DNA from: Alphaproteobacteria bacterium
GTDB lineage: Bacteria; Pseudomonadota; Alphaproteobacteria; Rickettsiales; UBA8987
DNA length: 11,767 nt
Reading direction: 5' to 3'
Assembly (NCBI GenBank): GCA_023269645.1
Contig: JAHFPR010000035.1
Coordinates: 1 to 11,767 of the forward strand
Position numbers and translations under genes: made by a program. Positions 6,016 to 11,338 of the stretch are shown here, piece by piece. How positions within the stretch are numbered: position 1 is the stretch's first letter; each line of letters begins with the position of its first letter. A model generated the notes under the pieces. That model was given only the letters and a program-made list of their open reading frames with translations, was not told the DNA's origin and made no database searches.

Positions 6016-6033
6016 TTTATGAAATATCATAAA
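6016..6033. promoter_or_regulatory. Operator-like palindrome TTTATGA-N4-TCATAAA
   Basis: Perfect 7-base arms surround AATA. The palindrome ends 7 bases upstream of the -35 box of the gene at 5540-5950, centred about 50 bases before the predicted transcript start. That position suits an activator or an upstream repressor site. The same core occurs at 5482-5499. Confidence 0.5.
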
Positions 6034-6127
6034 TTCTTCCACTTCCGGCTTGGGTTATTCTGGCTATGATTGCTGGTGGTTGCAGTGGATGAGTGTTGCA
6101 TTTTGTCAGTTTCTTCTCACATTTTCA

Positions 6128-6182
6128 TTGTAAATGCTTCACCGTTCTTTTATGATTATGTTGCAATCTCATGCAATCATAA
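6128..6182 (+). promoter_or_regulatory. Promoter and probable autoregulatory operator of the RHH/RelE toxin-antitoxin pair
   Basis: TTGTAA (6128-6133), 17 bases and TATGAT (6151-6156) form a good sigma70-type promoter. An imperfect palindrome at 6150-6182 pairs TTGCA with TGCAA around a 6-base centre, and TGATT with AATCA further out with a bulge. It overlaps the -10 box and the predicted start, where the antitoxin would be expected to bind to repress its own operon. The role of the palindrome is inferred. Confidence 0.6.
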
Positions 6183-6192
6183 TGGAGTTATT

Positions 6193-6453
6193 ATGCCGCA
6201 TACCACTGAACCACGCACCACGGAGAATATCACTGTCCGTATGCCACCGGAACAGCAGGAGAAGCTCACTGCCATTGCTGCCGAACTTGATCGTTCGCGC
6301 AACTGGGTCATCAATCAGGCCATCGAAAACTATCTGGATGTGTATGCCTGGCAGTCAGCGAAAATCCGCGAGCGGCTGAAGGAAGCGCATAAAGGCGGAA
6401 AATTCGTAAGCGGTTCGGAAATATCGAAACTTGTTGAGTCCTTCAGGCCATGA
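6193..6453 (+). CDS. Ribbon-helix-helix antitoxin (CopG/ParD-like)
   Basis: This 86-residue antitoxin starts at the ATG at 6193, which has GGAG 5 bases upstream; the frame is open further upstream but without a ribosome site. The N-terminal ribbon-helix-helix fold is clear: the strand ENITVRMP at 11-18, helix EQQEKLTAIAAEL at 20-32, and helix SRNWVINQAIENYL at 35-48, which resembles many CopG/RelB-like antitoxins. The C-terminal half (AWQSAKIRERLKEAHKGGKF) should wrap the toxin. It is expected to bind the palindrome at 6150-6182 as a dimer and repress the operon. Its stop is followed by a 17-base duplication and then the toxin gene. Confidence 0.88.
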   Translation: MPHTTEPRTTENITVRMPPEQQEKLTAIAAELDRSRNWVINQAIENYLDVYAWQSAKIRERLKEAHKGGKFVSGSEISKLVESFRP

Positions 6454-6480
6454 TGAAGGTACGGCCATGATGAAGGTGCG
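6447..6480 (+). repeat. 17-base tandem duplication at the antitoxin-toxin junction
   Basis: The units 6447-6463 and 6464-6480 are identical except for one base near the end (GGCCATGATGAAGGT followed by AC or GC). The first unit holds a decoy ATG ATG AAG overlapping the antitoxin stop as ATGA and reads MMKVRP then stop. The second holds the true toxin start. The AAGGT of the first copy now serves as the toxin's ribosome site. Confidence 0.8.
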
Positions 6481-6763
6481 GTGGCTTGCCGGGGCGCGGG
6501 ATGATTTGGAATCCATAGGTCGGTATATTGCACAGGATAATCCTGCCGCCGCCTATCGCACCGTTGCTGGCATTGAAGCTGCCGTGAACCTGCTTGAACA
6601 TCATCCCCATATGGGGCGTGATGGGCGCGTTGGAAAAACGCGGGAGCTTGTTGTCACTGGACTTCCCTATATAATACCTTATTACCTTTATCAGAATGAA
6701 ATCCGGATTCTGGCCGTGATGCACGAAGCACGGAAATGGCCGGACGATTTTTCAACGCATTAA
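6467..6763 (+). CDS. RelE/ParE-family toxin
   Basis: This 98-residue toxin starts MMKVRWLAGARDDLESIGRY, the usual start of the RelE/ParE superfamily (strand then helical hairpin). The core continues NLLEHHPHMGRDGRVGKTREL and ends with the family's C-terminal strand pattern (YIIPYYLYQNEIRILAVMHEA, then RKWP). Relatives either cleave mRNA on the ribosome or poison DNA gyrase; this sequence alone does not decide which, though the overall pattern looks more ParE-like. The ATG at 6467 has AAGGT 7 bases upstream. A TTG further upstream in frame is less likely. The gene forms an operon with the antitoxin and ends 11 bases before gltX, so the essential gltX may share its transcript. Confidence 0.88.
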   Translation: MMKVRWLAGARDDLESIGRYIAQDNPAAAYRTVAGIEAAVNLLEHHPHMGRDGRVGKTRELVVTGLPYIIPYYLYQNEIRILAVMHEARKWPDDFSTH

Positions 6764-6774
6764 CCGCCAGAACC

Positions 6775-8193
6775 ATGAAAGTCATCACCCGCTTCGCACC
6801 TTCGCCCACCGGATTCCTCCATATCGGAGGGGCGCGCACGGCGCTGTTCAACTGGCTGTTCGCGCGGGCGCATGGCGGACAGTTCCGTTTGCGCATTGAA
6901 GATACCGACCGCGAGCGTTCCACCCAGGCCGCCGTGGACGCGATTCTCGACGGGCTGCACTGGCTGGGGCTGGAGTGGGATGGCGACGTGGTGCACCAGT
7001 TCTCCCGCATGGAGTGCCATGCGCAGATCGCGCGGCAACTCATCGAACAGGGGAACGCTTACTATTGCTATTGCACCCCGGAGGAGCTGGATGCCCAGCG
7101 CGTCGAAGCGCAGGCCACCAAACGCCCGTTCCGCTATAACCGCAAGTGGCGCGATGCCGACGCTTCCGAAGCCCCCGCCGATACGCGCGGCGTGGTGCGC
7201 TTCAAAATGCCGCTCACCGGCGAAACGGTGATTGAAGATAAAGTGCAGGGGCGCGTGGTAGTGCAGAATGAGGAACTGGAAGACCTCATTATTTTGCGCT
7301 CGGACGGTACGCCGACCTATATGCTCGCCGTGGTGGTGGACGATCACGATATGGGCGTCACCCACGCCATCCGTGGCGACGACCATCTGAACAACGCCTT
7401 CAAGCAGGTGCAGATTTTCCAGGCGCTGGGGTGGGAGGTTCCCATCTATGCACATATTCCGCTCATCCACGGGGCGGACGGGGCGAAGCTCAGCAAGCGT
7501 CACGGTGCGCTTGGGGTAGATGCCTACCGCGCGATGGGCTATCTGCCGGAGGCGCTCCGGAATTATCTGGTGCGGCTCGGCTGGAGCCACGGTGACGATG
7601 AAATTTTCTCCACCGAGCAGGCCATCGCGTGGTTCGGCCTTGAGCATATTGGCCGCTCGCCCGCACGGATTGATTTCACGAAAATGGAAAGCGTCAACGC
7701 GTATTATATCAAAAATGCGGAGGATGAGAGGCTGGCGGAGATGATTCTTTGTCATCCTGAGCACAGCGAAGGATCTCTCGCGGCAGGAGATCCTTCGGCT
7801 TCGCCTCAGGATGACATTGCCCGCACCCGCCTCCTCGCCGGCATGAAAGGCCTGAAGGAGCGCGCGAAAACCCTGAACGAACTGGCCGCGAGTGCCGCGT
7901 TTTATCTCCACCGTCCGCCCTTCAACGCGAAGGCGGCGCAGGCGCTGGAAGGCGGCGGCGCGGATGTTATCGCCACCCTCCTGCCGCTGCTGGAAGGGCT
8001 GGAGGCATGGTCGGAGGCGAGCATTGAAACGGGGGTGAAAGCCATCGCGGAAAAGCTGGGGCTGAAACTGGGGAATGTCGCGCAGCCGCTCCGCGCGGCG
8101 CTCACCGGCTCCAACATCTCGCCCCCCATCTTCGAGGTGATGGCCGTGCTGGGGCGGGAGGAAACCCTTGCGAGATTGGGCAAGCTGGATTAG
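6775..8193 (+). CDS. gltX: Glutamyl-tRNA synthetase with an in-frame palindromic-element insertion
   Basis: This class I synthetase attaches Glu to tRNA. It is 472 residues from the ATG at 6775, the usual family start (MKVITRFAPSPTGFLHIGGA). The HIGH-type motif is HIGG at 16-19 and the KMSKS-type motif is KLSKRHG at 238-244. The catalytic core (1-300) and the helical anticodon-binding C-terminus are present. Residues 326-347 (from CHPEHSEGS to SPQDD) are coded by a mobile palindromic repeat (7751-7815), placed between the SC-fold/linker region (VNAYYIKNAEDERLAEM) and the anticodon-binding helices (KERAKTLNEL). The frame is kept. No clear Shine-Dalgarno precedes the start; the toxin-antitoxin operon ends 11 bases upstream. 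An earlier in-frame ATG at 6736 lies inside the toxin gene and is less likely. In organisms lacking GlnRS the same enzyme also mischarges tRNA-Gln for amidation, which cannot be judged here. Confidence 0.97.
   Translation: MKVITRFAPSPTGFLHIGGARTALFNWLFARAHGGQFRLRIEDTDRERSTQAAVDAILDGLHWLGLEWDGDVVHQFSRMECHAQIARQLIEQGNAYYCYCTPEELDAQRVEAQATKRPFRYNRKWRDADASEAPADTRGVVRFKMPLTGETVIEDKVQGRVVVQNEELEDLIILRSDGTPTYMLAVVVDDHDMGVTHAIRGDDHLNNAFKQVQIFQALGWEVPIYAHIPLIHGADGAKLSKRHGALGVDAYRAMGYLPEALRNYLVRLGWSHGDDEIFSTEQAIAWFGLEHIGRSPARIDFTKMESVNAYYIKNAEDERLAEMILCHPEHSEGSLAAGDPSASPQDDIARTRLLAGMKGLKERAKTLNELAASAAFYLHRPPFNAKAAQALEGGGADVIATLLPLLEGLEAWSEASIETGVKAIAEKLGLKLGNVAQPLRAALTGSNISPPIFEVMAVLGREETLARLGKLD
7751..7815. 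repeat. Palindromic repeat inserted inside gltX
   Basis: Imperfect inverted arms GTCATCCTGAGCACAGCGAA (from 7751) and its counterpart ending TCAGGATGAC at 7815 flank a short centre. It is the same family as 5398-5460 and 8998-9064. It spans 65 bases, and one further base completes 22 extra codons without a stop. Confidence 0.85.
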
Positions 8194-8200
8194 TTTTGGT

Positions 8201-8311
8201 CGTCATGCCCTGAAGTGCGTAGCGATTCTAGGGACGTCCATCTCTCCGCGTATACGTTGCATGATGGATCGCCCTAGAATTTTTCCTGACGGAAAAATTC
8301 AGGCGATGACG
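8201..8311. repeat. Large imperfect palindrome between gltX and def
   Basis: Outer arms start CGTCAT...CCTGAA and meet TTCTAGGG at 8233. They are mirrored by CCCTAGAA from 8272 to GATGACG at 8311, with insertions in the right arm. The right arm contains its own perfect hairpin, GAATTTTTCC (8277-8286), loop TGAC, GGAAAAATTC (8291-8300). The central part also holds TCCATC facing GATGGA. This is a different family from the GTCATCCTGAGC repeats. It may act as an RNA stem between the two genes. Confidence 0.7.
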
Positions 8312-8344
8312 CAGGAATGTTTTATTACTTATTGATAGGTCACC

Positions 8345-8935
8345 ATGCCCCCCCTCCCCCTCGTCATTGCGCCGGATCCTCGGCTGAAGCAGAAATCCCT
8401 TCCCGTGGAGAAGGTGGATGATAAACTCCGCGCGTTCATTGATGATATGCTTGATACCATGTACGCCAGCAACGGCATCGGCCTCGCCGCCGTGCAGGTG
8501 GGGGTGCACAAGCGCATTCTGGTGATGGACGTGGCGCACGGCTCCAGCCGCTATCCCGAAACGCAGCACCACCATCACCATGACGGGCATTGCAACCACG
8601 ATCACGACCATGACGACCACGCCCCGCAACCCGTGTTCGAGCCGATGGTGCTGGTGAATCCGGAGATTATTGAATCCTCCGCCGAGGAGCGCGACTACGA
8701 GGAAGGCTGCCTCTCCTTCCCCGGCCAGTATGCGGAGGTGACGCGCCCGGCCTACGTGAAGCTGCGCTACCTCGATTATGATGGAAAACCGCAGGAGCTG
8801 GAAGCGGAAGGGCTGCTCGCCACCTGTGTGCAGCATGAAATGGATCATCTGGAGGGCGTCACCTTCGTGGATCACATCTCCCGCATGAAACGGGATATGA
8901 TCCTGCGGCGGCTGACGAAAGAGAAGCGGGGGTAA
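8345..8935 (+). CDS. def: Peptide deformylase with a histidine-rich internal loop
   Basis: This 196-residue Fe(II)-type hydrolase removes formyl from the N-terminal Met of new proteins. All three family motifs are intact: GIGLAAVQ at 44-51, EGCLS at 120-124 (metal ligand Cys122), and QHEMDHLEG from 163 (ligands His164 and His168, catalytic Glu165). The unusual part is residues 75-92 (8567-8620), a loop with ten His and several Asp and one Cys, between the strand RILVMDVA and the strand MVLVNPEI. Most Def proteins have only a short turn here. It could bind or store metal for the nearby active site, which is inference. An AGG ribosome site lies 5 bases before the ATG. fmt follows downstream, the usual partner that adds the formyl group. 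Confidence 0.96.
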   Translation: MPPLPLVIAPDPRLKQKSLPVEKVDDKLRAFIDDMLDTMYASNGIGLAAVQVGVHKRILVMDVAHGSSRYPETQHHHHHDGHCNHDHDHDDHAPQPVFEPMVLVNPEIIESSAEERDYEEGCLSFPGQYAEVTRPAYVKLRYLDYDGKPQELEAEGLLATCVQHEMDHLEGVTFVDHISRMKRDMILRRLTKEKRG

Positions 8936-8943
8936 CATATTTT

Positions 8944-9117
8944 CCGTCATTCCCGCGCCCTCTTCGCAAGAAAAACTGGCGGGAATCCATCTTTATTGTC
9001 ATTCTGAGCGAAGCGAAGAATCTCCCGCAACAAACTTGAGATGTTTCGCTTCGCTCAACATGACACGCTAATGGATTTCCGCCAGTGCTTTCCGGAAAAG
9101 GCTGGCTGGAATGACGG
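8944..9117. repeat. Large palindrome between def and fmt with a second palindrome nested in its centre
   Basis: The outer arms, 8944-8990 and 9071-9117, are 47 bases each. They match well at both ends (CCGTCATTCC at the outside, ACTGGCGG and ATCCAT at the inside). The element begins 9 bases after the def stop and ends 4 bases before the fmt ribosome site GGAG (9122-9125). It could form a long stem in the def-fmt transcript. Confidence 0.75.
8998..9064. repeat. GTCATCCTGAGC-family palindromic repeat nested in the larger palindrome
   Basis: Left arm GTCATTCTGAGCGAAGCGAA (from 8998) faces a right arm ending TTCGCTCAACATGAC at 9064, each 27 bases with a few mismatches. It belongs to the same family as 5398-5460 and 7751-7815. 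It lies almost exactly in the centre of the outer palindrome, consistent with insertion into an older element. Confidence 0.8.
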
Positions 9118-9135
9118 TTTTGGAGAATACCTCGT

Positions 9136-10065
9136 ATGCGCCTTATCTTCATGGGAACGCCGGATTTCGCAGTGCCCGCGCTGGCGACACTGATCGGAAG
9201 CCAGCATCAGGTGGTGGCCGTGTATACCCAGCCGCCGCGCCCGGCGGGGCGGGGGCAGCAGGTGCAGAAGCCGCCCGTGATGCTGCTTGCGGAGAAGCAC
9301 GGGCTGGAAGTGCGCACGCCCATAAGCCTGAAAGACCCGGCGGAGCAGGCCGCCTTCACCGCGCTGAACGCGGATGCTGCCGTGGTCGCCGCGTATGGAA
9401 TGCTGCTGCCGCAGCCCATCCTCGATGCGCCGCGCTTCGGCTGCGTGAATATCCACCCTTCCCTGCTGCCGCGATGGCGCGGCGCGGCGCCCATCCAGCG
9501 CGCGCTGCTGGCGGGCGATGCGGAAACGGGCGTGTGCATCATGCAGATGGATGCGGGGCTGGATACTGGCGCGGTGCTGATGCGCGGCTCCTTCGCCATG
9601 CCGCCGGACGCCACCACGGGTCGTCTTTTTCCTGTGCTGGCGGATATGGGCGCGAAGCTGCTGATGATGACGCTCGATAGAATCGCGGAAGGCACGGTGA
9701 TCAAAACGCCGCAACCCGCAGAGGGCGTAACCTACGCAAAAAAACTCACCCGCGAGGATTACCCGCTGAACTGGCATCACACCGCACGAATGCTGGATTT
9801 TCAGGTGCGCGGGCTTCACCCCTCGCCGCTCGCCACAATGATTTTCGGGGATACCATCCTGAAAATTCACGCGGCGCGAGCAGAGCATATCGCACACGAT
9901 CAGCCTCCCGGCACGGTGCTGGATAATAAACTCCTCATCGCCTGCAAGGAAGGTGCGCTGCGGATTCTTGCGCTGCAGAAGCCGGGCGGGAAGGCACTTG
10001 CGGCGGCGGATTTCCTGCGCGGATTCCCGATTCCGGAAGGCACACAGCTCATCACCCATCATTGA
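9136..10065 (+). CDS. fmt: Methionyl-tRNA formyltransferase
   Basis: This 309-residue protein transfers a formyl group from 10-formyl-tetrahydrofolate to Met-tRNA(fMet) to make the initiator tRNA. It starts MRLIFMGTPDFAVPAL, the standard family start. The catalytic residues align with those of E. coli Fmt: Asn105 and His107 in CVNIHPSLLPRWRGAAPI and Asp143 in GLDTGAV. The C-terminal tRNA-binding domain (about 205-300) includes YAKKLTREDYPLNW and RGLHPSPLA. GGAG at 9122-9125 is the ribosome site, 10 bases before the ATG. It lies between def and truA; the stop is 9 bases before the truA ATG, so fmt and truA are surely co-transcribed. The long palindrome between def and fmt might modulate coupling to def. 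The gene looks intact and of normal length. Confidence 0.98.
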   Translation: MRLIFMGTPDFAVPALATLIGSQHQVVAVYTQPPRPAGRGQQVQKPPVMLLAEKHGLEVRTPISLKDPAEQAAFTALNADAAVVAAYGMLLPQPILDAPRFGCVNIHPSLLPRWRGAAPIQRALLAGDAETGVCIMQMDAGLDTGAVLMRGSFAMPPDATTGRLFPVLADMGAKLLMMTLDRIAEGTVIKTPQPAEGVTYAKKLTREDYPLNWHHTARMLDFQVRGLHPSPLATMIFGDTILKIHAARAEHIAHDQPPGTVLDNKLLIACKEGALRILALQKPGGKALAAADFLRGFPIPEGTQLITHH

Positions 10066-10074
10066 TCACCCGCC

Positions 10075-10812
10075 ATGCCCCGCTACAAACTCACGCTGGA
10101 ATATGATGGAACCAATCTGGCCGGATGGCAGCGCCAGAAGGATGCGCCAAGCGCGCAGCAACATCTGGAGGAAGCGATCCACCGCTTCTGCCAGGAACAC
10201 GTGACCGCCGCCTGCGCGGGGAGGACGGATGCGGGCGTACACGCGCGCGGGCAGGTGGTACATCTTGATCTCACGGCGGAGCGCAGCCTGTTTTCCATCC
10301 GCAACGGGCTGAATTATTACCTTGAGAACAAGCCCGTCGTAGTGCTGGATATTGAGAATGTCGCGGCGGATTTCAACGCGCGTTTCGATGCGAAGAAGCG
10401 GCATTACCGCTATATCATTGCCAACCGCCCTTCGCCGCTGGTGCTGGATGCAGGCCGCGCGTGGTATGTGCGCGCGCCGCTTTCGCTGCATCCGATGCAA
10501 TATGCCGCGCAATACCTCACCGGCCATCATGATTTCACGAGCTTCCGCGCCGCCGGATGCCAGGCCAAAAGCCCGATGAAAACGCTGGATGCCATTACCG
10601 TGAGGCAGGAGGGGGAATATTTCATCTTCGATCTTTCCTCGAAATCGTTTCTCTATCATATGGTGCGGAACATCGTGGGGACGCTGGCCGAAGTCGGCAT
10701 GGGGCATCGGAAACCGGGGGACGTGTGGAAAATTCTTGAGGCAAAAAACCGTACCCTCGCCGGGCAAACCGCCGCCGCCTGTGGGTTATATTTCATGAGG
10801 GTGGAGTATTAG
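10075..10812 (+). CDS. truA: tRNA pseudouridine(38-40) synthase
   Basis: This 245-residue enzyme converts uridines 38, 39 and 40 in the anticodon stem of many tRNAs to pseudouridine. The TruA start (PRYKLTLEYDGTNLAGWQRQ) and the catalytic Asp52 in AGRTDAGVHA are clear. Further family segments are RFDAKKRHYRYII, HDFTSFRAAGC and FLYHMVRNIVGTL. The length is normal for the family. It follows fmt by 9 bases, as is usual for def-fmt-truA clusters in alphaproteobacteria, so all three translation genes are likely expressed together. A long inverted repeat starting 4 bases after the stop probably ends the transcript. Confidence 0.98.
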   Translation: MPRYKLTLEYDGTNLAGWQRQKDAPSAQQHLEEAIHRFCQEHVTAACAGRTDAGVHARGQVVHLDLTAERSLFSIRNGLNYYLENKPVVVLDIENVAADFNARFDAKKRHYRYIIANRPSPLVLDAGRAWYVRAPLSLHPMQYAAQYLTGHHDFTSFRAAGCQAKSPMKTLDAITVRQEGEYFIFDLSSKSFLYHMVRNIVGTLAEVGMGHRKPGDVWKILEAKNRTLAGQTAAACGLYFMRVEY

Positions 10813-10816
10813 GGTT

Positions 10817-10885
10817 GTCGCTCCGGCCGGGTAAAACATCAGTGTGTTGTTTTTACACAAGATGTTCTATCCGGTCGGAGACGAC
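10817..10885. terminator. Long inverted repeat between convergent genes, likely bidirectional terminator
   Basis: Arms of about 24 bases, GTCGCTCCGGCCGGGTAAAA (from 10817) and its counterpart ending TCGGAGACGAC at 10885, pair with a few mismatches. The central loop has a small inner stem and a run of five T residues (10850-10854). It lies 4 bases after truA and 9 bases before the end of the minus-strand membrane protein gene. It is unlike the other palindromes here, and there is no T-run outside the stem, so it may equally be a repeat element. Confidence 0.55.
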
Positions 10886-10894
10886 GGCAGGTGC

Positions 10895-11185
10895 TTAGAG
10901 GTGAATCCAGCGCAAGCAGAGTAGCACGATCAGTGTCAGTCCGATAAGCACAAAGAACGTCCTCCTCATCTGCACACGAGCGTTAGCACTTTCCTGGGCG
11001 AAGTGAATGTGCTCGTCGTCCTTTGTATAATGCTCGCCTGGTTTCTTGAAAGTCAGCCAGTCGTCATCTACAAGGATGCGTCCTTTGATCGTCCAGCGGT
11101 AGAGCCAGAAGAGGATGCAGGACAGCACGGCAGCATCACACAACATTTCGAGTTTCTGAATTGAGAAAAATTCCTGCAGTTGCAT
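10895..11185 (-). CDS. Small hypothetical membrane protein with two predicted helices
   Basis: The ORF ends at 10895 and probably starts at the ATG at 11185, giving 96 residues. A GGAG lies about 13 bases upstream, which is far but usable. Two hydrophobic segments are visible: LCDAAVLSCILFWLYRW near residues 16-32 and FFVLIGLTLIVLLCLRWI near the C-terminus. Between them is a charged loop rich in Asp, Glu, Lys and His (DDDWLTFKKPGEHYTKDDEH). No family is recognised. The frame is open up to a TTG at 11296, but a TATAAT promoter element lies inside that part, so the longer version is unlikely. Confidence 0.6.
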   Translation of the reverse strand: MQLQEFFSIQKLEMLCDAAVLSCILFWLYRWTIKGRILVDDDWLTFKKPGEHYTKDDEHIHFAQESANARVQMRRTFFVLIGLTLIVLLCLRWIHL

Positions 11186-11281
11186 TGCTTTGCTTTGCTC
11201 CAAGCGGGTTCCATGAGGGAAGCCGCAGAAAAAGGGAAATTTGAAATCCCTGAAAACTAAAAGTGAAGTTAAGTTATTGGG

Positions 11282-11313
11282 ATTATAATACCACAACTAT
11301 AAATAAGTTGCAA
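11282..11313 (-). promoter_or_regulatory. Possible promoter of the small membrane protein gene
   Basis: On the minus strand a perfect TATAAT -10 box lies at 11282-11287. The nearest -35-like sequence, TTGCAA at 11308-11313, is 20 bases away, which is long. It would give a leader of about 90 bases before the ATG at 11185. Confidence 0.4.
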
Positions 11314-11338
11314 TAATTATTATGGGGGAAGACGGGGG

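Noticed and set aside
6736..6774. Upstream start for gltX giving 13 extra residues
   Set aside because: The start would lie inside the toxin gene; the family begins at the later ATG, and the extra residues match nothing in GltX.
6760..7911. 383-residue minus-strand ORF opposite gltX
   Set aside because: It is antisense to an unambiguous glutamyl-tRNA synthetase and crosses the palindromic repeat; no motif or ribosome site.
8567..8620. His-codon run as a micro-repeat or assembly artefact
   Set aside because: Codons are mixed (CAC, CAT, GAC, GAT) and interrupted by Gly, Cys and Asn, so it looks like selected protein sequence rather than slippage of one repeat.
8228..8950. Minus-strand ORF opposite def with His and Val repeats
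   Set aside because: Its repetitive look only mirrors the His-codon run of def on the other strand.
9055..10062. 335-residue minus-strand ORF opposite fmt
   Set aside because: It is a shadow of fmt, whose catalytic motifs are intact on the plus strand.
11186..11296. Longer TTG start for the small membrane protein
   Set aside because: A TATAAT promoter box lies within this stretch and no ribosome site precedes the TTG.
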